This document shows, in pieces, positions 1 to 11,450 of a stretch of 64,000 bases of DNA. The position numbers were made by a program, and so were the translations under genes. The notes below the pieces were generated by a model, which did not search any database, was not told the origin of the DNA, and was given only the letters and a program-made list of their open reading frames with translations. Within the stretch, counting starts at the first letter, position 1, and each line of letters begins with the position of its first letter. This stretch comes from Oxyruncus cristatus (lineage: Eukaryota > Chordata > Aves > Passeriformes > Cotingidae): the NCBI GenBank assembly GCA_013399855.1, contig VXAY01006796.1:62001-126000 (forward strand), given 5' to 3'.

Positions 1-2592
1 GGACAAGCAGGGGTCTTGACTTATCTATAATGCTGAAGATGGGGCTAAAAGGAGGAGTCCCATGAGCTATCTTGCATAGAACCTTTGCATCCTGTGTGGC
101 ACAGACAAAAATTTTCAGCACTTGAACTGTGTTTAACTACCAAGGTACGTTAAATAAAACCAGTTGCTAAATTACCTACCAGCCTAATGACAGAGCAGCA
201 TGCTGTTATTAAGGCTCCAAATGCAAGCCCTACATGGGCTTGATTCAGCGTGTGCTGGGAGGGCCTCCTGACTGGCCCCTGGATGGTGGCTTCTGGGGAG
301 AGGCATTGAACACTTCAGATGTTTGCTACTCCGTCCCCCTCAGGAGCTTTCACCGTGAGTGGCTGCTGACGTAGAGAAAGATTAACTGAGGCAACAGAAG
401 GAACTTGGAAGGTTTCAGCTATGTGGCGATTTTTACCATTGCTAATGGTGGTTAGGACATGGAGTAAGAAATGAGGTTATTTTCCCTCTTACGCTACTGT
501 CAGTAAAGTGGAATAACTCCTCCTCCATGTTAAATCCCAACTTAATTTGCACTGAAAAAATTACAAACACAAATTGTGGACATTAAAAAAATTTATTTGA
601 CCAAATATTAGATGCAATCACAGAGGAAGAAAGTAGCTCTTAGTACAGTTTCTTTTCCAGAATGAAATAATCCATGTTTCATAGCAAGCTACTGCAGGAC
701 AACCCTTGCTCTCCTCAGCAGGAGAGAGGCTGGTGGTCTTTCCACCTGTGGATATGCTCCATAGAGGTATGGCATGCTCTTTGGCAAGTCACACCACAGC
801 TCTTGGTCTCACAGGCTAAAGAAATGTGTAAAGACCCAACAAACTGAACTAGTCATACACCAAAGGTGCCTGTACAGGTAGGAGTACATGCAGGGATGCA
901 CTGCTGAGAGCTTTGTTCAGGAAGTGGTGTCCTACCTAAACCTTTGTCAGACATGTCACTTCTAGCTACCTGCTCTATACTCACCATCTCTTAGGACTCC
1001 TCCTGGCCCGGAATGGCATTTCAGTAGGAGGAGTCCTTTCAACATTCAGCTCATTTTGCTACACTATCCTTTTCAGATCTCTAAGCTTTGCCCTACTAGT
1101 AGCTCCAAGGTTGTGGGCAACTTCCCTTGGCAGGAAAGCTCGTCCACCTCTTTCATCCTGCAATACTGCCCAGGGAGACAGCAGTCTTGTCTCATGTCCT
1201 AGGGACTACGTGAGCTGCACCACTAAAAGAGATAGTTGTGAGAGATGATTGCAGGCATCTGTTTAGAGCCAGACTGCATTACTTGCATTTGTCTTTTTAC
1301 AGGCTCAGTAGCTCATGTAAGCTTGCTGTTCATCCAGGGCAAACCATCCACAGCTGTATCACTTTCTGTCACATTACTCCAGAGCATTCCCAAAGTGATG
1401 GGCCATGGCCAGATACAGAGAAGCCCCTGAGTATTGGAAAGTATTGCTTGACAGATCTGTCACGCCCTCTGCTACATAAACCAAAATGAAATGTCTCTGC
1501 AAAAGAAGATTCAGAAATTGATGAAAGTTCTGTAATAAAATGTGAATAGACTCACCAGGATATTAATCCCCTGAGAAACAGGTGAGAGGGGAAGGGAACA
1601 AACACAGTGAATGTTTTTCTCCAGCAGAAATTTCATGGATTGCCTTTGCTTTTGATTTCAGCAGATCAAGCAGTGACTTTTAAGAAAGGGAAGCACAACA
1701 GAAATAAGCCCTGTACCCCCCCTTCCTGTTCTGCACCCTCAGGAAGAACCATACAAGGTAAATTCTGTTCTCTTGTGTAGATCTGAAATGGAGGATTTTA
1801 CTGAGGATCCCTCTCTTTCTCTACTACACCCTCCTTTTGATTCAGAACTGAATGTATGGATAATATTACTTTGAAATTGATACCACTAGTAAATTTTTCA
1901 GGTCCCTAGAAGACTCCCTGAATATTAGCATCTCAGCTAAGTAGAATCACAACTTTCATTTAACAACATCCATTCTTCTTTCCTTCTCCATCTCACTTTC
2001 TTCATTCCATCTTTTTCCTTTTTATTCTCTTCCTTTTCTTCCTTCTCTCTTCTTTCATTACATGTTTGGCTCTCCCTCTACATTTCACCCCTTGGTAGTG
2101 TTATAAAGCCTTTGCTGACAGAGTTTTGTCGCTGCTAGACAGAGCCACTCTTCACTGTTCCTCACCTGTTCTTTCTCTCAAAACTCCACAAACACAAAAA
2201 GCCTTTCAAAGTAGGTCCCCAAGTTCACAACTACCTCTTAGGATAGGACTGTAACACTGACTGCCAGTGGACTAGACAGTCCTCTCAAAAAAATTTTGCT
2301 CGAAGTATTAGTATAGTCCCAGTCCATTTTCCCTTCAGCTTGCTAATGGCCTTTATTTTAGGAAATACCTTCTCAAGGGTACTCTCAATAGAGGGCCTTT
2401 AAGAAAGAGTGCTGCTTTTTCATAGCCAAGTAACTTCTACCTACTTTGGCAAACAGAATCAGAGGGGGAACCCAAGTCTCACGTTACAAACTCTGCAGCC
2501 CATGTCTGACCACATTGCAGTCACCCCTGCCCTACTCTCTGCCAAGCCTGTAAATCAGCCAAAACACAGGCCGATTTCAAAAGTCCCCCACA
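1..2592. other. Downstream flank of RHOV, no gene recognised
   Basis: No ORF here resembles a protein I know; all are short and lack splice context. The stretch contains a polypyrimidine tract at 1971-2057 (annotated separately). It also has three further AATAAA hexamers on the minus strand, at 2352-2357, 2021-2026 and 592-597. The last is followed on the minus strand by a T/G-rich stretch, as expected at a cleavage site, so RHOV may have a much longer alternative 3' UTR reaching about 570. This is inference without transcript data. Confidence 0.5.
1971..2057. repeat. Polypyrimidine tract (C/T-rich on plus strand)
   Basis: About 87 bases are almost entirely C and T on the plus strand, with only scattered A. 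Such tracts are common low-complexity sequence in vertebrate DNA. It lies downstream of RHOV and would be polypurine in any RHOV read-through transcript. Confidence 0.7.
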
Positions 2593-2598
2593 TTTATT
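2593..2598 (-). terminator. RHOV: Candidate RHOV poly(A) signal (AATAAA)
   Basis: TTTATT on the plus strand reads AATAAA in the RHOV direction, about 365 bases after the stop codon. A GT-rich stretch follows some 25-40 bases further on, as expected for a cleavage site. It is the nearest canonical hexamer to the RHOV stop. Other hexamers further out (2352, 2021, 592) could serve longer transcripts. Confidence 0.5.
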
Positions 2599-2959
2599 AT
2601 GCTGCATCAGAACTCCAAAAGTGTGAGCTTCGACCAGGAAACTGGTCATTTTGAACAATGTAAGGAACCTGCCTGTTCTGGGGTACTGAGTCTTCATGTA
2701 TTAAACGCTCCCCTTAGTCTGGGACACTACAGACATGTCCAGCAGGTATTATAGCTGCCTGGACCATTCTATATCTTGGCACAATGGCAATCTAGTTCAT
2801 GTCTCCTGGGCATCTGATACTGTACCCAGCAAGAGACAGGTTTCCAAGCCCAGCAGCTTATCATACCCTCCTTGCTGGTGCCATAGGAGCAGTCACTCCA
2901 AAAAGGTGCAGAGCCAATATTGGCATTAGGTGTTTCTTTCCCCTTCCTTTAAAGCAGCT

Positions 2960-3400
2960 TCAGACAAAGCAAAAGAACTTCTTCCAGCGGCACTTGGAGA
3001 GAGTCTTGATGCCTTTGGCAGTCATCTTTTTTTCCTGACGTGCTTTGTGCTCAACACCACTGACAATGGCCATGTCAAAAACTTCTTTGAGGTTCTTTTG
3101 AGTCAGTGCTGAGCATTCCAGGTAGGCTTCAGCCCGGATTTTGTCAGCTAGACCTTCTGCCTGAGGCCGGGGCACAGGCTTCACATGGTAGCGATCCAGG
3201 CTGATGAGGACGTTGACATCGTCCCGCAAGTCTGCCTGTGTTCCCACTAGCAGAACTGGTGCCCGGGGGTTGTGAGTTCGTATCTCAGGGATCCACTTCT
3301 CAGTAATATTTTGGAAGGAGCTTGGGTTTACCACACTGAAGCAGACAAGGAAGACATCGGTGTCAGGGTAACAAAGAGAGCGCAAACAGTCAAAGTCCTC
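2960..3400 (-). CDS. RHOV: RHOV coding exon 3 (last)
   Basis: This 441-base exon encodes residues 86-231 and the stop codon. It opens with the codons for [15 protein letters not shown] directly after a pyrimidine-rich tract ending TTTTCTACAG on the minus strand. It carries the rest of switch II, the TQAD guanine-specificity loop, the Rho insert region (about 143-165), CSAL and the C-terminal membrane-targeting tail. Intron 2 enters in phase 0. Confidence 0.96.
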   Translation of the reverse strand, partial: EDFDCLRSLCYPDTDVFLVCFSVVNPSSFQNITEKWIPEIRTHNPRAPVLLVGTQADLRDDVNVLISLDRYHVKPVPRPQAEGLADKIRAEAYLECSALTQKNLKEVFDMAIVSGVEHKARQEKKMTAKGIKTLSKCRWKKFFCFV

Positions 3401-6400
3401 CTGTAGAAAAGGGAGGGGAAAAAAGGAAGTGGGGGAAAAGAAAAAAGAAGTCTTCACTGGACTGATCTTCTAACAGCATGATACTTCAGTAGCTTTTCCA
3501 CATGTTAACTAGGATAGCAACACCCTCAGAGGCAGAGCATTGTGCTGATTTTGTGGCCATGCCACATTTCAGACACAAGTTTCAGAGGCATTCACCAAAT
3601 TGCTGGTGCTGGACTAGTGCATTTCCTTTCTTCCCAGTTCAACCCTGCCTTCCTCAAAGCCTGCAACAGTCTCTGTTTCATAGGATCAGAACTGAACGAT
3701 GCTTTGATAGAGCTTACCTGTCCAGCGGTGTCCCACAGCTGAATCCGGACTGGGGCTCCATCCACAAGGACCTGCACTGTAGCGGAAAGAGAATGAGGAT
3801 GAGTCTAAAACAGTTGATCGGCATGCACACATATACACTCGTGTGGGCTTTTCCCGAGCACTGTGGGTCATATCCCATTGAACAGACTCACTGAAGTCAC
3901 TTAAGTCTGTTCTCCTCGATGACCATCCTGCCAAACCTCACTAAACAGCTGAAGCTTGTGCTGGGAACATTAAGAGGCCTGCAACAGACCTTCTGATTTT
4001 GTTAGCTGTCAGGTGTTTTGTGTACTTGTCCAGTATTTTAAAAGAATAGTTACACATTACTGAGCAACTGTTCCTCTAGAGAAGAGGAACCCTTAGCCAA
4101 ATGGTGTCCTGATTAACCACTCGCCTTCTTCCACAACACAGGAAAGAAGATAAGGATAAAACCAGAGAACTTCAGCAACTTGCTCCTAGCTTCTTGGCCA
4201 AGGAAACTCAAATCACTCTCAAACAAGCTATTGGGAGACTTTTCCCATTCAGACCAGAAATTTGGCTTTTAAAAAAAATTTCCGTGAGTGTCCTAGCCAA
4301 AGAAAAACAAAGACCTAAACCCATCGTTGAAATGAAGAAGCTATTAAGGAAACAGTGGTGGGTGAAGTCCCCTTCAGAGACTATCCACACACCGAAAATT
4401 GGAAAACTGCTTAGTTACACATGTAAAGTTTGCTCCCATTTCACTCCCTAATCACAGTAAGCCTTCATGTGGTATCAGCTGACTCAGACTGAGGGCTGGC
4501 AGGACCTCTGATGGAAATCTGGAACGAAACTGTTAGATGTTTAAGCACATAGGTACCACAGAGACTGGTTTGGAACTGAGGAAAAGAAGAAAATGGTTGG
4601 AGAGGTGGAAGTTGCCTGAAAGTCTGGACAAGGTGGATGGGGTTGTGGTTGTGTGAATGGAGGCAGACATAGAGGCTAAGGTGACAATGCTGGCACTTGA
4701 CACGAGCTAGCAAAACTCCATTGCTGTGTGCAAAGAGGAGGCTTTATTCTCCTCTTCATTAAAAACAAAAGCAAACAAAAAAACTCCCAACCAGAAGCAA
4801 GATCAAGTTTTTGTGATTCTTGAAGTAATCAGTCAGGTGAGAAAACTGATAGAAACAACTGACTTGAAGAGTTTAACAAAAGCTTTTGAAGTAGAATACT
4901 TTTCCCTGAAAGAAACTTGGGGGGGGGGGGGGCAGGGAACGAGGAAGATACAGACAAAAGATGACCAGAAGTTTGGTGGGAGACTGAGGCTGGAGGAAAA
5001 ATGAAGGAGTGGGTGCGTCCACCACAGTGCCACTCCTCACAGCATAGCTGAAAGTCATTGCTTCCTTACGACTGGGAAAAAGTTGGGTTGTTACCATATC
5101 TCTGCCCCAGAGGAGGAAGAGAAACCTGTTCCTGATCAAAGAACCTGCTAGATCCTGACTTGATCTTCAAGGCAGCAGGCATTTGCCTTTCTAGTATCTG
5201 GTTTCCTCTGTCTCATAAGTGCATTGAGAGAAGGAATTAGCATCTCTGAAATGTTCTGCTGTCTTCACAAGACAGGCACCACATATATTACCTACTGCTC
5301 CAGTATTTGCACAAAGTTTTTTCGTATCTGCTGCTAGGCTGAGCTACACTAGCAACTCTGCAACAGCCCTCCAAATACCGCCCTCACAAGGTCCGCGCCC
5401 TCAGGATGAGGATGGATCATGGTACAAATAGTGAAGGGGCCGGCAGAACAGGATAGCCTGGTGGAGAAAGGTCACCAGGTACGCGTTTCACCCAAGGCTG
5501 CTCTACCTGGCAGCGACACCCAGCAGGAGGTGGCACCCAGACAGATGTATGTGGCTGGGTCACTGTCCCAGAGCCATTCTCCTAATGCAATACCTTGCCC
5601 TATCTTGTTATTGGCATCACAGTCCCATGATCAGGATGAAAGTCAGGATGTAAACTGCTCAATTCTGCTGGCAGTTGCAGTTGCAGGTATTCCCCAAGAG
5701 TAGGAGGAATTGGGTTGAAATTTCTGAACTGCATCCTGAACCATAATTTGGAACTTTCCTCAGATTTATCCAGGTTAAGAGCAGGGGTGGGAAGGGAAAC
5801 TTATCTATTCTCCCATTTCCTCCCAAAAAGCAGAAACTGAACTTCAGAATACCCATTTTTAATGTTTTTGATTTCTATCAGTAGCAAATCCTGTGCACCT
5901 CTGAAGGCAGGCTTAGTACTTGGGACATCCAGTCAGGGGCTAAACCCATGTGCAGCTATTTTCAAATTGCCTATTGCTAATGTGGGCATCTCTGCACTCA
6001 TGCTGCCTTCACCTCTCTGCATAATTTTATTATGGATTTGCCCTTTCAAAAAAAATGAGCAGGCTAATAACAGTGATTTTAAAGCTCTCTTAGCCCAAAC
6101 AATACGCATCAATGTCAAGCGAGCAGAGAGAGCAGTAACCTTTCCCTTGAAGGACTCATGACTCCTTACATTTGTTCCCAAAGGGCTGCTGGACCCTGAA
6201 CAGCAACATGTTCCCAGTTCATTTCCTTCAAGTGACAGTGGAAGAACTTGGAGAGGGTCAAGGTAAATCAACAATTCCCAGTGTAAGAGTGAGCAAGTGG
6301 GGGGACATTCAGACAAACAAAACACTCCCTCTAAGCACCCTGAGACTATGACACACTAGATGTCTCACTCCTGGTCTGACTCGAGCACATCTCTAATCTA

Positions 6401-7322
6401 CCAATCTGTATTATCAAGTACTGTTGTGTTTCTTCATATCAAATGAAGATAAGAAATCTTTCAAAGGGCTTTGTATTCTTCTGGGGTTTATATTAGAAAT
6501 CGGAGCCCAAAGGAAGAGGAATGTAGAAAAAGAACAAAGATAGCATTTAGAAAAGTGGAAACTAATGAGAGCTCATCAGCTGACAGGGAAGGTAATCCTA
6601 GCCTGACTTACAAAGCTCTTCAACTTTTTGCCAACCTCTCTTCAATGCTAACTTCAGCACACACGTGGGGAACAGGACAGTTTTCCTGAATGTCAGTTGA
6701 AGCTAGAAAGCCTACAGTGCAATGCTGTGATATTTCTGAAGCTAAAACCACCACAAACAACAATAACGAAAAATTTAAGCCCCCCCATCTATTTAGTCAT
6801 AACACCACCACAAAACCAGGAGGGTGCCCAGGTTCACGGCACTTGCAAACCCACTCGACACACGATGAGTTGACACAGAGCTGCAGAACGCAGGAACTCC
6901 ATCTGCTAAACCTCGCAAAATGCCCGAGGGACTCGGTTCGGGCCACAGGAATGTCCTCGGGCTGTGGGCCCCCGGGCTGCGCTGACCGCAGAGCCCTCGG
7001 AGCGCAGCACCGCCGGCAGGTGCGGCACCGGGAGCGCTCACCTCCGCCCCGCTCATCCCGGCGCCGCGTCGGATGGGGATCCCTCCCCGCCGCCCCAGAC
7101 CCCGCTCAGCCCGGGAGGGCACCTACCCGAGAAGGTGTCGAGGGCGGTGGGCTGGTATTCGTCGGGGTACCCGTTGGTGGTGTAGCTGACCACCAGGCTG
7201 GTCTTGCCCACGGCGCCATCGCCCACCAGCACGCACTTGATGCCCAGCTCAGGGCCGCTGCCCCGGGGCGGGCTGTGTCTCCGCAGGGCGGGCGCGTAAT
7301 CCAGAAGTTCCTGGGGAGGCAT
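2960..7322 (-). CDS. RHOV: RHOV, Rho-related GTP-binding protein RhoV (Chp)
   Basis: Joining minus-strand exons 7322-7127, 3776-3718 and 3400-2960 gives 696 bases: an uninterrupted 231-residue protein plus stop. It is an atypical Rho GTPase of the RhoU/RhoV group, which signals at membranes to PAK-type kinases and the actin cytoskeleton and is known in neural crest development. Visible G motifs are the P-loop GDGAVGKT (34-41), switch I with Thr59, DTAGQ with the catalytic Gln85 (81-85), TQAD in place of NKxD (139-142) and CSAL (181-184). The protein ends in a basic/aromatic tail with CFV; family members of this type are palmitoylated on that Cys rather than prenylated by a CAAX box (established knowledge). 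The length is close to mammalian RhoV (about 236). Intron 1 is 3,350 bases and intron 2 is 317 bases, both GT-AG. The N-terminus before the G domain is short and less proline-rich than I recall for mammals. RhoU was considered, but the DTFSVQVLVDG stretch and the [10 protein letters not shown] tail fit RhoV. Confidence 0.97.
3718..3776 (-). CDS. RHOV: RHOV coding exon 2
   Basis: This 59-base exon encodes the second half of the exon-junction codon (Val66) and residues 67-85, ending in the catalytic DTAGQ motif. The acceptor is CCGCTACAG and the donor is CAG followed by GTAAGC on the minus strand. The acceptor is poor in pyrimidines, but the reading frame and protein match make the exon secure. 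Confidence 0.95.
3777..7126 (-). other. RHOV: RHOV intron 1
   Basis: This 3.35-kb intron is bounded by GTAGGT at the donor (7126) and CTACAG at the acceptor (3777). It holds no further coding exon that I can support. A run of 14 G lies at 4919-4932. An AT-rich stretch around 5940-6160 has the look of a non-coding regulatory element, but I cannot test conservation. The 5' end of the intron is inside the CpG-rich promoter region. Confidence 0.85.
4919..4932 (+). repeat. G14 homopolymer
   Basis: A run of 14 consecutive G on the plus strand (C on the RHOV sense strand) within RHOV intron 1. Such runs are length-unstable and prone to sequencing error. Confidence 0.85.
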
Positions 7323-7720
7323 GGCAATTGCAATGGCACTGGCAGGGTACTCGACACGACTCAGCGAGGGGAACGGCGCGGCGAGGCCACTGCCATGCCC
7401 GTGCGAGCGGGCTGCTGTCGGGGCTGCCGTGCGGGGCCACCTTCTCCAGCCCGCTGAGCTTCGCTCCTCATCACTGCACCTGCCGCCCTACGCACAAAAC
7501 CGGCCCCTATTTCCCTAGTCCCGCCCCGGTCCGCCCCGCCGGGAGGCGGCCGGGCTTAGCCCTGCCTGGCCCGGCCGCCTCCTCCCGCCTCGTCTGGCGG
7601 GCGAGAGCCCCGGTGCCGTACCCCCATCCGCCGCGATGCCCTCTGAGCAGCTCCTGCCCTCGGAATTTCGGTGGGTGCCACGCCGTGCTCTGTGTCGTGC
7701 ACACACGGGAAAGCCGCTCT
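6940..7720 (-). promoter_or_regulatory. RHOV: CpG-rich RHOV promoter and first exon region
   Basis: Base composition turns strongly GC- and CpG-rich from about 6940 to 7720, surrounded by AT-richer DNA. It covers coding exon 1 and several hundred bases upstream of the start codon. GC boxes (CCGCCCC) sit at 7521-7539. I see no convincing TATA box, so a dispersed CpG-island promoter is likely. The exact transcription start cannot be read from sequence. Confidence 0.75.
7127..7322 (-). CDS. RHOV: RHOV coding exon 1
   Basis: This 196-base exon encodes residues 1-65 plus the first base of codon 66. I chose the ATG at 7322-7320 because the protein then begins MPPQEL, matching the MPP start of known RhoV. 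Upstream in-frame sequence offers no better ATG. The exon contains the P-loop (34-41) and switch I. The donor is TCGG followed by GTAGGT. Confidence 0.95.
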
Positions 7721-10700
7721 CCATCCGTCCCCCTCCTGCTTCCTTTTCAAAAGAAGGAGGGCCATTGCCCCATCTAGGACATGTGTGATTTCTGCCATAA
7801 AATCAGGACAGGAATAAAACCAACAGTGCTGGTCAATATTGTGAGGGACAATGGAAAACAAATGCCCGAAATATATCACATCTGTTAACTGTGTGACTGT
7901 CAGTACAGTCACTTATCTGACCCAGGCAAGCTCTTGCTACATTCTGACAAAAGCCACAGAGTGTATTTTTCCAGCTGCATGGACACGTGCAGGAGTTCCC
8001 AGCCTGCTGCCTTTTTTCATATTCACCTTTGGTAGCTCACACACCACAATGTGCCCTTGGCAGCTGAGAAGACGGCTCCATCCCTGCCCTCAGGAGCCTA
8101 CTGTCTAAAGAAGTAGGACTAAACAAACACAGGAGTGGGAGAACACCACTTAAAAGGAGAGATGTGGCCACACTATCACAGCAATCATCGCACACCAGCA
8201 TAGCACCTCCAAGTGATTGGAAACACTGGAGGGAAACTGTTAATGCCTGCAATACCTAGTATTGCAACATCAGCTTTGAACGTGGATATGTGTCCTAATG
8301 GAGGAGCTAAACTCCGGCTGTCTGTGAACACCACTAATTTGGTTACCACAATGTCCTTCATGGTGCTCTCAGCAAGGGAGACCTGTCTGCGCTAGGCAGG
8401 TTTGTGCTGCAAGGAACCTCTGATTAGCAGTTCCTGAGCTTGTGTCTTGCTGTGGTTTGCATCCACACCGAGAAGCTACGTAAATGTTTCACCTATATTA
8501 ATACTAAACTTGAGAAGATGTCTTTAAGCCAGGCACAGTCTAGAATGCTTTTCCCTATGGTTGGCAGGAAGTCACAAGCACTGCAACCCTTCAGATTCAG
8601 TGGACAAAGCATGACCACTCTTTGGAGACAGCCCACAAGTTTCTTGGGAACAAGAAGGAAGAAGGCTTTTTCTTTGCAGTTTTCTCTAGCAGTTTGCTTT
8701 AATCAACCCCTTCTGAGTTTTTACTAAAGCACAGCCTTAAATTTCTACAGCCACCAAAAAAGGGGATGATATTAGAAATGAGGCTGCTACTAAAACATGT
8801 GCCAGATAGTCTTGCTACAGCAAGTGGCTGTTGTCTCAAGGGACTGGCTTGTATTCGATTGGCTTTTTCTGGTGCCACCCTCTTCAGTGCTAGTTCAGAG
8901 CCAGGTGATAGCTGAACTGCTCAGGAAAAGGCAAAAAGTGCTGCAATGTGTGAGGTGTGGCTGTGCCTCCAATGGGACTGGAAAGGACACAATACACCAC
9001 AGCCAAGGGAGGCAGCACATCAAGTGAGGACCTCGCAGAGCTTTTTCAGTGCACTTCAGACACAGGCTGACATTCTGTGAACTATGACATTTCCATTTAA
9101 TCAGAAGAAATCAATGTAAATGAGGGATTATTCACCAAATTGTTCACTGTTATTACTAGCAGGGGGAAGAGATGAACCTGACAGCTCTTGTTTCCTGTGT
9201 ACTGTTTACTTGGGAATGGATGCCCCCTAAGAAGATACACTGTTGCCCCACTCCATTCTTTTTCTCTCACTCCTTTCCTAAAATTTCTTCCTTCTAAGAC
9301 TATGCTCTGAGACTATGCTCTTTTCACCTTGCAGCTTCTGACAGCCGTTGGCTGACACACACAACTTGTCAAGGAGCTTAAATGATTTTTAATCTATATT
9401 TAAACTATGTGATTAAGCAAACCAACACGGCAGTTCCCAGGAGTTCATTTCTCAGGTCTTGCCTTGCTCCTGACAGCGAACAGAAGATGCAAGTTTAGTT
9501 CCATAACACAGTGAGGAGTCAGACATTTTGGGTTTTCTAGATTTTTCTGTACAGTTTGGGGTTTTTTGCAGTGAAAGTCTGTCCCATTCCCTGAGCTGCT
9601 GAACCAACAGCCACAGGGACCAGCTCTGCCATGTAGGTAGCAGGTACAGCAGGAAAGCCCCACTGCACGCTGCTTGCCTGACATTCTCCTCTGCCAAAAT
9701 CATCTGTGCCTGAGTGGGAAATACACAGTCTGCAAGGCTGTATTTGGCCTCTCTCCCAGGAATTATAATTAGTACAAATTATGACGGTCTTTCTCATGAT
9801 GTGAATTCCCATCCACCAGGAATTAAGTGCAGAAGATCAAACTCTTTTCAGGCAGATCAAATATAGATTTCAGGTACCGTTAGCATTTAGCCGTTACTCA
9901 GCTGAGCTGCACTATCATGTGTCACTTCTTAAATGAAATAGAAAAGCTGCTCCATTAGAATACAAAGTGATTTACAGTGGAAATAAATTATATATTTAGG
10001 CAGTGTGTGATTGTTACCATCAAACAAACTTTATATATCTGTACAAAGTCCTGTTTTTAAAAGAAAGAGTCACTTAGAGGAAGACAATTCCTTTTCTGCC
10101 CATTTATAATAATTCTAGCTATTTTTCTCACTGCTGCCGTGGAAGGAGAAATTCACCTATTGACCAAGTTAAGACCAGTACATAAACCAATTTGGATGAG
10201 GAGGAAACTAGGGCTTGTCCCTTGTGGGGACAAAACTATGGATCAGAGCAAACTATTCCATATAGTTTCCCTTCTGAAGTGCAGTATTATAATTTTGGGA
10301 CATTGTGACAGTGACCTTTTTTTGCAGCTACTGGTCCTGACTTCATGGGCTCCTGAGCAATATTTCACCTCCAACAATCTTTTATTCTTCACCTCTGACA
10401 ACATTGTCTTCTGCCTGCCTGGCTGATACTCTGCTCCTGAGTCTTGTCTGAAAGTCACAGACTGCAAGCCACTATCGTTTTTGCAAAGCCTACCAAATTA
10501 TTCACATTGCCTCAGAAAAAATATCTCATGTTTTGGGAGTTGACAGAACTCAGTTTTAAAAATGTTAGGGCTCCCTTCTTGCCAAGGGAGAGAGAAAAAA
10601 TTATCAGCCACTCTTAACACAGTAGTGAGCAAACCCGGCCTTTGGCGTTACTTGCATTTGCACAGGTGGGCTGCGTATGTCAGTATGCTCTCTTTGCAAG

Positions 10701-11426
10701 TGGTGCCCTTGGATCACGTTTCTGAATCCTTTTATGGTGCTGTGCAAGAAAAACCCTAAATGATGAGAAATGGGGGGGACGGTGCGAACAGGTGACAATG
10801 TCATTGTGCACTGGGGCAGGTGAGTGGGGATCTAAGACTGAGAGCGGGGCAAGCGGGGCTAAACTGGAGTGCAGGTTCCAGAGCAACCCGGGTCCGTGAT
10901 GCCAAGGGACACGTTGAAGAAATCAAGATACAGCCGCTGCCCAGCCGGTCGCATTCATAGTCATAAGCAATGAGACAACCACTGCTGAATCACCCAGTGT
11001 TTTGTCATGCAGCTGAGTGTGTACCCTCCCTGGGAAAAATCAAACGTAATTACCACTTAAAAGAAGTGACAGACAAAAGGGTGAAGAAAAGAGCCTGAGC
11101 CCGATTCTCCCTTGTGGTGTGCCTTGTCTGGTCACTGCAATCTGCAGGAAGTGATGTCAAATGCTTCTTCATATCATTTTCTATCAACTTCACAGAGGCA
11201 GAAACAGCCACCGCAGTCAGTGGCTATTGACAGAAAAATTAACAACTGAAATCAGAGGAAAAAATATTCTAGTATTTGCTTTTCTAATACAGAGTTCTTG
11301 ATTGATAGGAACTCTCTAGTGTCTGAGCCCACAGCAACAAAAATACTTTGCAATTCTAGAGCACCTAATGGGTACTTCTGGTGTGAACTGGAGATGTGTG
11401 GTTTTAAAATACCTTTTCGGAAAATA

Positions 11427-11450
11427 AAAAAAAAAAAAGAGAGAGAGAGA
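11427..11450 (+). repeat. A-run followed by (GA)n microsatellite
   Basis: A homopolymer of about 12 A runs straight into roughly six GA dinucleotides. It is simple-sequence DNA in the intergenic region. Confidence 0.75.

Noticed and set aside
6690..7457. 255-codon plus-strand ORF
   Set aside because: It is antisense to RHOV exon 1 and the CpG island, is Arg/Gly/Pro-rich as expected from GC-rich DNA, and matches no family.
7328..7777. 149-codon plus-strand ORF
   Set aside because: Composition artefact of the RHOV CpG island; no motifs and no splice context.
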